A stretch of 64,000 bases of DNA from positions 266,332-330,331 of the forward strand of contig VXAY01004951.1 of the NCBI GenBank assembly GCA_013399855.1, given 5' to 3'. A program made the position numbers and the translations under genes. Under the pieces are notes generated by a model. That model made no database searches, was not told the DNA's origin, and was given only the letters and a program-made list of their open reading frames with translations. Below are positions 12,896-26,802 of the stretch, piece after piece; position 1 is the stretch's first letter; each line of letters starts with the position of its first letter. This DNA is from Oxyruncus cristatus. Its lineage: Eukaryota > Chordata > Aves > Passeriformes > Cotingidae.

Positions 12896-15800
12896 TTTCA
12901 GCCTTTCCAAGGGCGAGGGGACACTAGACATGGGACCCCTCAAGAGCAAGTGAGTTATCAATGCCCATGGAGACACCTGGTTCTCCTTCACCACCTTTCA
13001 GCCAGGTTGCCCTTCCTGAGCCATTCCCTGGCTCCCGAAGCTCATTGCCTGCCCTTTCAGTACAAAAATAAGGCAGGCAGTTCTGTTGCAAGGCGTAGAG
13101 GCCACAGCAAGGCTGAGAGTCCACGGGAGTCATGGGAATGTGGGCAGAAATTCCCCAAAGCTCAGAGGAAGGAGAGGAGAGGAATGCAGCCCCGGAGCAC
13201 CTGGGACCTCTGGATGCTGCCAGCAAGCCCAGGTGTGCTCCATGCTGGCGGGGGGACCATAGCCTGAGCCGGCGATGACAGCCCAGGGTCCCTGAAACAT
13301 CAGCTCTTGGTGTCTCTCATGCATCTGCTGGAGGGTTTCAGATACACTGAGGGCCGAGAGGATCTTCAAGCAGGTGGGCTCCTGGCTGTCCAGCACAGCT
13401 GCCAGACTCCAGGCAAGCTGGGAGGGGCTGTAACCCCATGGAAATCATGCAGGCATGTGGATGAATGTGCAATATCCTCATCCACACAGGCACACGAACA
13501 CAGGGGGAGAGGGAAGAGGGGAGTGCACACGCTGGCTTGGATACATTTGCTGAAGCACCAGAAGACTCCAGAGGAGAGATGAGTGACCAGCAATGCAGAA
13601 GCCATCACATGAGAGCCACCGTATGCCCTTTTGAAACTGTCTGGCTGCTTAGCTCTCCTCTTAGCAGCTCTCCAGTCTCTTATTTAGGGAGAGCTCCTGA
13701 TTGTCCCGGTTCATACAGCAGTTACATTGTGCCATCTTCTGGTTAAAGGCTGTGGACTCCTTCTCCGGGAGTTGTGCTTCCCTCCAGCATGTAAGAAAAG
13801 CTTTTTTATTACTCCTTCAAGAAGTGAGATCTGGAGATGCTGGGGCAACTCAGTTGTTGTGGTGTAAAAGCATTACCTGCAGAAAGGAACCACAAGCCCA
13901 AGGCAGGGTTTGTGAGGATCACGGTGGAGGAGCTGCCAAACACAGCTCTGGTCTGCCAAGCCTGCTGTTGTTGCCTCCAGGAGAAATAACACTTAAGCAT
14001 ATCTTTTCAACGAGACATTGAGATACCCTTATAACCCATTTGGCCAGCTGTGCAGCTGTGAACCACCAGTAGGTGACGAGCAAACCCGCGGGAAAGTGAA
14101 AAAGAAAGTAGACTCAGCGGGGTCCTGAGAGACAAAACGTGTTCATCTCTCTAGCAAGGAAGATCATAAATATCCATAAATGTGTGAGGACACATGTTCA
14201 GAGGCACTGCCAATTACTCATCTGGATCATGAATATGGGGAACTGGATGTTCCCAACCCACCCTTTGCTGCAGGAAAATGAAGACACAAAACTGCACAGG
14301 GATATGTGATTTTGGAAAGAGCTCTCTGTGGAGAAACAACTGGTCTGAATGTGCAAGCCTAGACTTGATACAAAAGAATTAACTGACAAATCCTCTTGGT
14401 TTTCAGCAGCACAGTTTATAATGTGAGTTTTACAACATGGCTCCTGAAAGTAATTTCCAGCACTGCCACATCATGCCCAACTCTGACCTCACTTGCACCA
14501 ACACAGCTCACTTGATTTCAACAGCAGCATTTCTCCACCTACCAGGATCACTTTGCAGAAGTAGGTGTGCAGGATGATGAGTTCAAAAGGACCTAATTAG
14601 GCACATATTAGAGAGACAAATTAGAAACTACTTCAGTAAATACTGGTTAAGCAAACACAGCTTCAGGGAAGATCAGTGCTAGGGATTGTCATCAGCAGTA
14701 TTAGTGTGAGCTGCATGAATTAGGTGCACAGCAGTCCCCATCAAAAAGCTGGCATATAATGATGTTGCTACAGGAAATACTGTGAAAGGATGAAATCATC
14801 TCCTTCTCTAAGAAAGGGAAATAGCCACTGTATTTCAGACACCACAGAGCATGGGACCTGACTGAGAGTCTTGAATGAACAGGCTCGTGGCTGCAAGTGT
14901 AGCAATATTTAATTATTTGGCCGTAATGAGCTCTGAAAATGAGTTTAGCCTCAAAATTTCTTTTTATAGTGCTCTGAAATGTCAAGTGAATCAGAATCGT
15001 TCTGAAAGCAGTCTGATGATGTTACAAACAGGTATCAGCCAGTGCCAAGGTACCATTTCGTTCTTAGCTTAACTAAAGCAAAAGCAGAGACAAAGAGTTT
15101 TACAAGATTTACATGACTTCAGCCTGCTCTGCCCACTTATAATCTGCCTACACTTCCTAACATGCTGGCTATCTCCTTGCACAAGTCTGTCATCAGGAGG
15201 AGGTATGGGAACATTTCCAGATTTTGAAGTAATTCAGGTCTGTGCCCTCAATGATTTGGCACATGAGCAATTGGGAGCTTGGATTGCACCATCCTGCAGC
15301 CCGGCCACGCGTGAGGTCTCTGTGCCTTACAGGGACGGCAGGAAAATGCTTTCCAAGGCTAAGCCTCACTCATCAGGATCACCAACGGCCGAAGAAAGAT
15401 TTTGGACCTGAAGTTGGATGCTTGGTGGGTAGAAATGAGAACTGAAGCACATAACCATCACCCAGCAAGGCAGGAGCTTTGCTCGCATCTGACCACTGCT
15501 GTTATCTAGTCATCTCCCAAGAATGAGTGAGTCCCTCCCTACAGTTACATCATTGCTTGAACACATTGGTAATAAAAAATGAAGTGCTTTTGCTTCCTGC
15601 AAGCAAACCAAATATCAGTCCCCCTTATGTATCAGCTTTTAAACCTTACAGCATTTTTCTTTTGACCCTCTCTATGCCTACATTTCTTAGATTGTACAGT
15701 CAAAGACTGATTCAAATATTCAGTACGAGGTCTTTCAGGGTTGTGGGCTTCTGCAAGCAGCAATCTGAACTTGTATTTATTTTGTTATTTACTGCAACTT

Positions 15801-18800
15801 TCAAGCTTCCTTTGAACTCATTTTTTTTCCCTGGATCTGCTTATGGGTTGCTGTCCATTCACTGCTGCCACAGTTTTCCTCCTCTCCACTGCAGTTTGGC
15901 CCTGTCCTCCTCCACTGTTGGCATCACAAGCTGAAAGTTAAATTAAGGTTTTCTGCCATGTCCTCAGAGTGTGATGAACACACCCGCCCTCAGTGCACTT
16001 TACAGGACCCTGTGGCCCCTGGCCTCGCTCTCCCTTCCTAGAGGACTATCCCATTTCATCCCGTCTCAATTCTCTGCTCTGATTAAGACTGGAGTTTTTG
16101 ACCCATCCCTCCCTTTGCCCTTTTGCTGCTTATTACCTGCAGCACTCCAGCTTTTCACCACAGGGGAGTTTGTGCCCCCATCCCTAGTGGGTCCCCATTC
16201 ACCATCCTCTGCTCTCAGCATTCCCGTGCCTGGAGGACCTGGCAGCTGGCTCTCACTGGAAGCATCACAGATGGAGCCCACAAGCCCATGAATCTCCTGG
16301 TACTCTCAGGGACCAAGAGAAGGAGCAAGTCCCCAGATGACTGGGAACTAGCCTGGTCTTGAAGACACGAAACAAGAGTCACCTCCACTACTGACCTCCT
16401 TGGCACCCTGCTGTGTCCTGGGGAGCTCACCAACAGCAACATCTCTGCTCTGGATAATGTATAGTCTGAGCAAGTTTATTTTTATACACTTAGTATTTTT
16501 ATCCAGTTTCTAGCACAGCGCGATATCAAATGCCCTGCTGAATCCCAAATACACCATGGCTGCACTAGAGTCACTGCATCTACTAAATCAGGAAGGCAAT
16601 TGTACATTTTTTGGCATGATATGTTTTTAAAAAAAGTGCTCGTGTTGTCTGCTGGCCATTGGATACTTTGCTGCCAAATGTTCTTGCACAAACTCCTTCA
16701 ACGGACTGTGAAGTCTGGACACTTCCCTAAAGCAGACAACAAGCTAGGAACACAGGAGAAGCCAAGACCTGATTTCATGGCCTTCCTAAAGACATGTACC
16801 ATATTCGTTTGCTGTCAGTCTTCAGATGTCGCTGACCTGGAGGTTCACTAACTTAATTTTTTCTGGCATTTTTCTTTTCTCACTAGATGCCCATTCCCTT
16901 CATGTCATCCAATTCCCACTGACACCAGACAGAATTTCAGCTGATCCAGGGCTAGAGGACACAGCCCTGGCTTTTTTCAGCTCCCCTGGGTGCATTACAT
17001 CTGTTGATTTATGTGAGAAATAGTTACTTTGCCTTGGTGGAGAAACAAAAACACCCAAGTGTGAAAAGAAAAGGCAACTGAAGACACAATGGTCATGTCA
17101 TTCCTGAAATGTTCGACTCACTTCAGAAACAACACTGCGCTCAGACCAAGTGATAAGTGGGGACAGAGATTAAGCCAAAATAAACCTCCTTATCTTGAAA
17201 AAATTCAGCTTCCTAAAGCCAACCTGGATCTGATCTGTGTGAACAACAAGAGAAAGTGCAAGAAAGCTGAGATATTTCTTAAAATAATATTACTGTAGGA
17301 CCAAACAAAATGTAAAGTCTGTTCGTGGGACAAAAGCTATTTGCAATTAGCACTGACACGATGCCCATGAGAGGTCAGATGGAGAGCAGGGCACTAACTC
17401 TTCTATGTCTTGCTCATTTAGTTTACAAACATAGGCAATGATCCTGTTGGGAGATACCTTGGCTGGACATCAGACACCAAGTGGTTTTCATTGTCTGTGA
17501 ACTTCCCTTTAAAAGCAACAGGACTCCTCCCAGCACTTAAGGTTAGAGGCCTTTGCTTAAAAACTGTGTATTGGACTTATTTCATCAACTCCGCTGAGGC
17601 AAGAAGGATGATTCTTAGTGTGTGGCATTGGTTAAGGGGCTTCATTACAAGCCCCGGCCCTGTGAAAAACTCCTTGGGTAACTTTCCCCAGCAAATTTAC
17701 CCTCCTCTTTTAATCGCATTCCTTGAGGTTGAATTAAAATTTAAAAAAAAAAACTCCTTGGTGTTAGGACACCAAGTCAAGCCCTCAGGTGCTGTATACA
17801 GGCATAACACAACATTTTAGTCTCAGTAAGGTCGCTGAGGGTATGGCAAGGGAGATGTCCCATACATCTCATCCCTCCTTAGTCACCTGATCCAACACCA
17901 TAGATGTCGACCAGGGGGCTTTGTCTTCACTGCACAGTGAAAACCCCTCCATCATCAGGAACAAATGCATCTGCCCCAATCCCTCTTCCCACCTACAGCA
18001 CACAGATCAGCCCTGGGCTGGGACATCCCCTCCTCCCTCCTGCCTTGCTGAGCAGTGTCACTTAAGATCTGCTTTGCTTGCCTGTTGTGCAGATTTCTTT
18101 CCTTTATGCAGAAGATATAAATGTAAGGGGGAACGCACATACACGTTTAGGTGCTTGTACACCAGCCTGTGTGTACGGGATACATCTTTGTCTTTTAGTT
18201 AATATAACCTAATAATAAAAAAAGGGAAGTAAGAGATGTCATATCATGAGACCTCCAGGTCCTCTGTGACTTCTACACGTGAAAAGCCACCCAGTTGCCA
18301 CCATGAGTCACCACCCTTCAGCCAACCTGACTTTTGTTTTTCAGGTTAGCAACGCACCGGTCCACCCCAGGGTTTTTCCTAAATAATATGCTGTAAACAG
18401 AAATGTCCAGTTGGTGGTTCATGCAGACCCTGAAGCACTTTTAGGGTGACACTATCACACAACCCCAAGGGAGGGCCGTGCCAGATGTGAGGCCCTCAGC
18501 TGGCCCACCACCCTCTTCCACTCCAGGTTCCCAGCAGTGTGAGCTCCAGCTGAGCGATGCTGCGGGGGCACCACAACACACCTGAAGGAAACTGACTGTT
18601 TGACAAAGGTTGTTGTCCATGTGGCGCTGGCAGTGGGCAAACTGACACCTCCATACGGTAAACGTAGGGCTATGGATGTACACAAGGGGATAACAAGTAT
18701 TTTGCAGAGAGAGAAGAAGATCTGCTGGGACACTGTTTCCCAGCGGGGCAGAGGAGAAAGGACACTTCAGGTGTTCCCACTAAAGCTCACGTCCAACTGG

Positions 18801-21639
18801 TATGGGTGCTGGAAGAAGTCCAGCCCCACCATCAAACCATCCGTGAAGGGAAGACACTAATGAAGCAGAGCATCCCCTGGGAAAGACTGTTTGTCCTTTT
18901 TCGCCTTGTGGAGAATCTCTCAACACAGTTTCAATCATATGACCTAGTCAGCAGTAATGTGGACTGATTTGTTGCTCCTCAGGGGCCTGTCTGCCAAGAA
19001 AACTGAGGAATGACTCATGTCGTGGCATTCAGAGTGAGGGGAGGGAGGGACCCAGAGGTGACTAATGATTCAAAAGCACAGAGATTTAATTCCAAGGGAG
19101 GACAGGCCAGTCCTACACTGAATGCAGGAAGATGGCTTGCAGCACATCAGGATGATGGAGCAGAGCAGTGGGTATGTGAATGGCGAAGTGTATCCCTCTC
19201 CTAAGGCAGGGACAACATTGCTGTGAAGAGGCAAGTGATACACACCTGATCCACCACAAACTGGGAGATCCAGAGGACATGGCTGGTTCAAAGCAGAACC
19301 AGATCGTTAGAAAATATGTGAGGACTGTTTGGTGGAAACCTGAAGTGGGGATTGGAAGTTTCTGCTGAATTTCTTCCTAAATCACAGGAAAGACTCCATG
19401 GGAACATTCAAGAAAAGGGCCAAGATGGTCTTTCCTCAGTCAGAGGAGTAAAATTTTTTAGATCCACACCATATTCGCTCCACTGTGACCCATGCAATAT
19501 CTGTGTTGGAGAGAACCAGATCTGCTCTAGTGATACTTCTGGGATATGCACTCAATGAGCCCCTGAAAGCAGGCTGCAGAAATCCTTCCAGAAATCCTTG
19601 CTTTGCATCCATCTCTTTACTCATAACAACCCTCTCATTTACAGAGCCCAAGTGGCCCATCTTTTGCACTTCTTGCTGCTTTAACAAATCACATGTAAAA
19701 AAGCTGTACCTTCTTTCCCATCCACTGTCCAAAGGGAGGAGTCAAGCAGGGGAAGATGGAAAACTGCTATAAAATCACTGGCTCCTTGTTAACATCTCTG
19801 CTCCTTTGCTTTCTTGCATATCTTTTTTCATAAAAATCCCTCCTTGACATACATACCAGCCTCCTCCAACCCAGGCTGGGCATCTTGCAGGAGGCAACAG
19901 CACCTTGGGGGCCAGGAAGTGCCATGTCAATTTTACAGAAAAATGGGCAACTTCTGGAGAAATAATTAACAAAGAGGTAGTTTTGCCTTGAAACTATTAT
20001 AGAATACATGGCTGTGCTTATGTGACGCTCGACACTGCCAAAAGAAGTGTGGAGTGGGAAAATAAGTGCAGCCCCCATCCCTACATTTGCTGCCAGCACC
20101 AAAGTGTGCCCAGCTGCTAAAACGGAGAGAGCCCACCGGCCATGGGGCACTGGGCCAGGCTGCAGATCCCTTGTTGCTGGTGAGCATCAGGAAAAGCAAG
20201 AGGGGCAGGTTGCCCGACTGTCCCAGGGCTGAGCGGCAGCCAAGCACAGCCCTGTCTGGGCGCAGGGCTGGCGTGCAGAGGCTGGGGCTGGCTCCTGGAG
20301 TCACTAAAGCAGGGATGGGGTTTGCATTCGGCAGGGGGTGGAGGGGCTGCTGCGCCGTGGCGTCGTGGCCCAGCTGCTGAGACGATGTCTGGACCCAGGC
20401 ACTGATTAGAAGTTATCCCAGACGGAGCAGGGTGAGGGCAAGGGGGGAGAGTGAGTGATGGATTAACCCATTTTGAGTCACACTCTCTATAAAGAGTGGG
20501 TTACTTTCTGCTCCAACACTGAGTTACACTAACAGGCATTGCTGAGACGGGGCCTGGGTGAGATTTATTTATCTTGAATCCCTTTAAACATTTCAACACC
20601 CCGTGGCTGTGCACCCAGCAAGCCCGTGAAACCACATGCCTCACAGTTCCTACAGTTCCTACCCTCTCCCTGCTACTCCCTCCTGGTTGTTTCACTGCCT
20701 CCTTGCTACAAGCCAGATTGCTTGTGAAAAAAACAAAGGCATAGGAGGCACACACTTGGCTTTCCCCTAAGCCCATCTGGTAGGGCCTGGTCCTGCCTGG
20801 GGATGGTGGGACCTCTCATCAACACATAATCAGTGCTAAAAGACCCCATGGCCTCTTCTTTTCTTTATGGTCCAAGGCAATATGGATACTGGGGAGCAGC
20901 ACAGCATAGGTCACTTCTTTGAATTAGTGTTAACTTTGGAGAACCTTGTGCCTCGTGCAAGGTGTGTTTTGGGAAGAGCTCCTACATTTGCAATCCAAAG
21001 ACCCAGCAGAGAAGCTGAGGTGATACAGCCCATTTGTTAACTTTGCTGTCCTGCTGACTAATGAAATGCATGGGGTTGGTTTATGGGCTAGCACTGAATG
21101 GCACAGGAGCCCCAGCACCCTTGTTTCAGTCCAGCACCTTTGTTTGGAGGACGCACTGAAATCCTCTGGGCTCCCTGTGGCAACAGGGAGCTGCGGGTTA
21201 TGCTTAAGGTGCTCCGCCCACTTCAGGAGGGTTGCAAAAATGGAAAAGGACAGCAGTTTATCCCAAAGATTTCTTTGCAAAGTTAACAGCCAAAGCAAGG
21301 AGAATTCATTCAGTAGTGCAAGAGCAGGGCAAATTTGTGTGCTTTGGCTGTTGAACCGGAGTTGAAGGGCTTGCGGCTCAGCCTTACTATTCTGAGCTGC
21401 CCTCTACTCAAAAAGCATCTTCCCCCGACCCCCAAAAACATGACAGTCACCACATATCAAGGCAACAATTCCTTGTCAACACAGGTGGACGTTTCAGACT
21501 CCTTCCTCCCAAGTATCCTCAGCACCTTCACTGTGTGGCAGACTCTTTCGCCACACCAGCTGGTGAATTCCGTGCTTTTCTATCTTGTTGTTTCTACCAT
21601 TTCAACATTCTAACACCATTTAGAAGAATTTCATCCCCA
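12896..21639. other. Non-coding stretch without a recognisable gene
   Basis: Mostly unique DNA. GC-rich patches at about 13000-13300 and 20080-20400 (several CpGs around 20345-20385) carry chance frames of 100-170 codons on both strands. A 9-bp direct repeat (CAGTTCCTA, about 20644-20662) and a small CACTCT/AGAGTG hairpin around a TATAA (20481-20498) were noted. No gene, CR1 or LTR was seen. Confidence 0.55.
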
Positions 21640-21822
21640 GATCTCAAAGTGCTTTATGAGGTTCAGTTAATTAAGCCACTGAAGTATTATTACATCTCTC
21701 TTATGGAAGAGAAAGCCCAGCAAAGATGTTAAATGACTTGCCAAATGTAATATGAGTCAATAGCTAAGTTGGGAAAAGAACCCAGGAGTCCTGACTCTTA
21801 ACCCATGGCTGTAAACCATTTT
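21640..21822 (-). mobile_element. MIR-family SINE (amniote CORE-SINE type)
   Basis: Read on the plus strand, the block opens with GATCTCAAAGTGCTTTATGA, then TTAAATGACTTGCCAAATGT, then GAACCCAGGAGTCCTGACTC and CTTAACCCATGGCTG. These match, in order and as reverse complement, the 3' part, the conserved core and the tRNA-related head of MIR-type SINEs as found in amniotes. The order and spacing of three separate matches make chance unlikely. The copy is diverged and therefore old. Such SINEs were mobilised by L2-type LINEs long before birds arose. Confidence 0.75.
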
Positions 21823-23194
21823 TCTCTATAAAATAGAAATTAAGCAAGTAGAAGGGTGGCAGCACAGCTTTTCCTTTTACTTGAGCTGCCTTAAAATTAG
21901 GACAGCAAGAAAAATATTGATTCTTAATCTTGAAACTTGGTACATTTGTTTGAAATGGACTGTGTGGATGTTTTGAGGGGCTTGCTGTCTTTTGAAGTTC
22001 TCAAATCATGGTCATATTTGAAGAAGCTATTATCTGGGCTTGTTGTCGTGTTATCTGGGAAGTCAGAGCAGACCATTGAAACTTCACTTCAAAACAATCT
22101 GACAAATTTATTACATATTCCTGCTAATGAAACGCATAAAACCCACGAGAACAAGTTACCCTTTGTTTTCTCTTTTACCAAAGAAGCAAAAATGGGAATA
22201 TTAAGGTGAATTCTGTGGCAAATAAGGACTCCTCTTCCTCCAGCCCAGCACAGGATCTGCAGGAGGAACTGCTCCAAGTCTAAAGATAAACACAGCGATA
22301 GCAAGGGCATTTCCACGAGGAGGCCAAGGAATTTGAAAGAGGAAGGAGCAACTGGGACCCCAATGAGCCATTTGCCTGCATCCTGCTGTCCAGAAATTTT
22401 ATAAATTATGGGAGAAGAAACGCTGTGCATAACTGAAAGCTGCCCCCAGGCACCAATAATTTGTCTGACCTGCATTTAGACGGCCAATCCGCTCAGCGCT
22501 AACCAGCCTTGGCAGCCTCGCGCCGGCCGTATTTTCACATGGATGAACTGTTCTTCGACAATTTCCTCCAGTGTGCTCGCAGCACAAACAGGCTTTTCTT
22601 TGCAAAAGCAGGTATGTGTGCCTTCTTTTTCCAGTTATTTCTTTTCTCACGCACGTGATTCATGTGGCCATCTGAGAAGAAAAAACACCCAGCCCCCGCT
22701 CTCTTTCCTGCTAATGGGGTTGCTACGAGCCCTGCTGCAGTTTTACGGAGCAGGGATGGAGGTTTGCTTAGGTTTGGACTCCCTTGTTTTCAGAGGCAAC
22801 AGCATAACCATTTTCTTCCATTTCTCCAGATCCTATTTCTATCTTTCCCTAACATTTGCCTGCAGTATCATGTTTTATTACTCAAGTAATAGTAAAATCA
22901 TAGCGAGAGCCAGAATTTACAGTTGCAAAATAACCATTGCTTTCCAGGCTAATTCTGAGGCAGAACTGGACATCCAGAAGAAATCACTGTGAAGAAGGGG
23001 AAGGAAAATCTGCGCCACCAGCTCTCTAAATGCACGGCTCGCATCCTATGAGTTTGCTCGTCATGGCCAAACGTATCATCTCACTCATAACCCCACACTT
23101 TAGTCCCTTGGCTCTACGGGATTGAAGATGTGGTGAGAAAAGCAATAAAGAAAGAAAGGAAGAGACAAGGGCACTGTCAGATATACAAATATAC

Positions 23195-23215
23195 ATATAT
23201 ATATATATATATATA
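23195..23215. repeat. (AT)n microsatellite
   Basis: An uninterrupted AT dinucleotide run of about ten units, preceded by a degenerate ATACAAATATAC stretch. It is a likely length-polymorphic marker. Confidence 0.9.
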
Positions 23216-23394
23216 CTTGCTCTTTCTGTGAAGGAATTCATCATATGCCCCATGACCTCAGGGTGTAAGTGCAGGATTTAGGGCCTTGTAGGAATGTGCC
23301 CTTGTTCTTTATTTAACACCGAGTAGGATTGTGCCTGTATGAATTCAACACATCCAGTGGTTTCCTGCAGACATTTTGATGATGGATTGCTGGC

Positions 23395-23600
23395 ATCACT
23401 TGTTTTCTTTTGAAGGCAATTCATTTATCAGAGACAATTACTCAACTGATAAGTTCAGTGTGTTCAGCTGTTCGTGGCTACACAGCAGCTACAGGCCAAT
23501 AAATATGAGCTGCAATTAGCTTGATTAATGATTTCAGATCACTAGACTGCAGCTTTGTTTAAGATAAGGCTCTAATAAGCTTTTCTGCTGAATCTGGCAA
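23395..23600. promoter_or_regulatory. Conserved-element-like AT-rich block (candidate enhancer)
   Basis: About 200 bases of AT-rich but non-repetitive sequence containing a CCAAT motif (in GCCAATAAATATG), homeodomain cores (CAATTAGC, GATTAATGAT), GATA-type cores (CTGATAAG, AAGATAAGG) and E-box-like CAGCTG/CAGCTA. This density of unbroken developmental-factor motifs is typical of vertebrate conserved non-coding elements. Conservation was not tested. Confidence 0.3.
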
Positions 23601-26600
23601 GTTTACCAGCCTCAGTGACACTACCTTCATTGTCAGAGCCCCAAGCCCAGAAGCTCCTTTGGTCTGACTTCGTGATAAAGCCAGTCCCAGTCCTCAGGAC
23701 CTCTGAAGAGCTCAGCAGGTGTTTGGAGTACAGTGAACGGGAACCCCCTCCCATCTGCCACATTGCAGAGTGCTAGGGAAATTGCTTCCAAATGTTCCTT
23801 CATTTAGAAGTTTACTCCCGCCTCGAGCCTCCTATTTTACTCCTCTGGGCTGCTGACCTCCACCTCTTCTGCCATCCTTCAGCCGTCATGCAAAACCTGG
23901 TGCTGAGCCAATGTCTTGGAGCACGGAGCAAGAGAAGAGAAAGGAGAGCAATAGAGAGCAGGTTTTAGGAGGACCACATTTGCTTTAACATGTTGGCTGT
24001 CACCAACAGTGGGAGCACTTGCAGAGCACGGAGTGTGTGCTGACAGCAATCTCTTCAGATCAATGGCATTTGCCTCTCATGCATTTTCAGGCTGTAAAGA
24101 ACGAGCGTGAACGCATGTGTGCGTATGCGTGTACCTACATGCTCTTCCCTTGCTGCCCTCTGCTAAGGGAATCCACATCACTGATTTTTGTGCCACAAGC
24201 CCAGACTGGTCAGGACTGTGCTTGTGGAGCAGCAGTTTTGGAGTTACAGCCCTTGCTAAGCTCCAAGTACAGGCTCCAAGCTACGAAATGAGCTGGGGTT
24301 CACCCCGCTATATCCAGCATGTTTTACACAGACTCAATCCCACCTCTTGCTCCTCCCAACAAGGCATTTCCAGGCTGAAGAACACGTGGGCAGAGACCTC
24401 TGGAGATTTGATTTCAGTGGTTTGGGAAACGATGTAATTGGCCTTTTGCTTTGGGTGGACATCAGGTGAAATTCAAACCATTGCTATTGGGCATTCCAGT
24501 TAAAACACAGGAACTTGCCTCCACCAGCTCACTCAGAGGCTCTGAGTGGGGTGTCCTCCCTGAAGTCGGGGGAGAGAAACACACAATTTGGTGCTAGTAG
24601 GAATCTGCTGTTTCTGGGCTCAAGGTAACACCATGCACAGGGACACGGCTCCATTCCCACTCCTTTCTTGAGTTTAGGTGCTATATTATCTCTGAAGCTA
24701 TTTCATCCCAAGCTGAGTCTCAGGTCTCCTTCCAAGGAAGAAATGTTGGGAGCAGGCATCGACCACTAGAGCAAGGGTCCTGCAGCTGCAGCATTTGCTT
24801 ATGCACTGCAAGATTTTGGGCTCAGTTCCCACGTCAGGATGGGGAACAAGTGTAACAACTGCGTTTCACCTCCACGTCTTCAAACTGTACCTCTACATGG
24901 GCACAAGGAGCAGGAAGGAGAGCCACAGAGCATGAAGTGAACATAGGCAGGAGGAGAAGTCTTTCTTGCTTGCTCCACCTTCAGGGCCCTTCATGCATTT
25001 TACATGACACTTCAGAGGAAAATATGCTGTAGCTGTTAATTTTATGCCCCTCTAATTTCTTGAATTTACCCTGAGAATACATTTAAAATATGGCATAAGT
25101 ATCTGGAAATCAATACATTTCCCTGGGAAGTTTCCTCACAAAAAGACAGGTAGCAGGTATGTTTTATTAGCTTAATTGGAATTGCTCTCTTCCATACCAG
25201 TAATCCACTCATCTATTTGTCAGCCACAGCCAAACACTGAATTCTTTGCCCGGATGTCCCCAGGGACTCAATAAAGGGAAAAACCAAAACAAACCCACCC
25301 CAAACTGTAGGGACACAGGGCTGTGTGTTTAGGTACTTGGATGTGCTCATTTTGCAAACATGCCTGAGGCCAGGAAGGCTCTAATGAACCACCCTGGAGA
25401 AGCCTTTGTCCTGGGAGCCATCCACTCACCTGCTGGTCTGAAGGACTGAGCAAGGATGACAGGAAAAGAGGAGACCAGGAAAGGAGGAATTGTTGATCCA
25501 GAGATTTGATACAGCCCATCTTCTGACCATTGTTTTAGAGAGAAGGGATATTTTGGCGCAATTGTTCATAACCTGTGGCTGTTTGATTATGCCATGAAAA
25601 GGAAATACGCCCATCAGAATCTTCACCTAGAGCTCTGGGAGTGGTTCAGATGAAATCTTATGGTTGGTCAGACTTCTGGCTTTCCCTTCCTGGAGGGATT
25701 TATCTACTGAATCCAAACTGGAAACCAACTGTATTCTGATAAAAACCTGATGATGTGACTAAAACTGTAGAATTGCCAGGAGAATGCCCCAAAAGTGGAA
25801 CAGGAAATCCATTACAGTTTAGAAGACCATAAAGCCTTAACCCAGAAATTAAACCGATTTCATTCCCTTCTCAAGGCTGCTTATCTATTGATTTCAAAAT
25901 TGCCCACCCTCCCTTGGGGTGATGCTGGCACATGGATACCCTGAAGAACCCAGAAGCATACTGGGTTGGAAGAGAGTTGGAAAAAGGATATTTATATTTT
26001 ACACATCTCAGAAAGACAGTCTGTGTCTGACTGGGTTCCTATGGATTCAAGCCTTGCAATTAATTTGCTAAAACCTCACATTCTTCTCCTATAGGAAACC
26101 ATCAGCAAACTACTTGGAGCCAGTCGAACCTTAAGAGGAACTACCAAGAGAAAACAAGGTCAAGACCATGTATATGTTTAGCTCCCACAGAAAATCTGCT
26201 GGTCCTGTGCTGTGGGAGAGACCAAATCCAATATTACTACAATATCACAGGGAAAAATAGCAAAGGAACACAGGTTACATTGAAGACTGGTATAAAAACA
26301 AGAGAACAATGTTATCATGACATCAGTTCTACAGGGTCCTACACTAATGACATTTTTGGGGAATTATTTCTAACATCCACTGTGACAAATGTGCTCAGAA
26401 AATGTCCAAGAGGTGAATGAAGCCAAATAAATCTAATAGAAACACAGATCCCAAATCCTGGGGTTGGCAACAGGAGAGTAATTTCCAGCTGATCAGCGTT
26501 GCTCTCCCTGGCTTCAGACCTGCAAAGCTAAAAGTGCTGCACACAGAAAACATCTGAAGCAGCAGGAAGATGGATCAAGTGGGAGGATGAGACGAAAAGA

Positions 26601-26802
26601 CAAGGAAGGCTTCACTGAGATGAAAGACAGGAGCAGCGACAGTCTAGAGAAGACAATTTCTGGACCAATTTCTGCAGTGTGGTTTCTAAAAAAACACCGT
26701 TTTGGCACATGCTCTGCACTCCATCCCTTGGCAGCCCAACTGGGATTTTAGCAGGATGATGACAACAATCCCCTGTGAAAAGAGAGTTATGCCAACACGT
26801 AC

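Larger units (their letters stand above)
21823..26800. other. Non-coding stretch without a recognisable gene
   Basis: Unique DNA containing the (AT)n microsatellite and one conserved-element-like block listed separately. Chance frames of 60-150 codons occur, none of a recognisable family. No CR1 was seen. Confidence 0.55.

Noticed and set aside
12749..13267. 172-codon plus-strand open frame
   Set aside because: A GC-rich patch with overlapping frames on both strands, and no recognisable domain.
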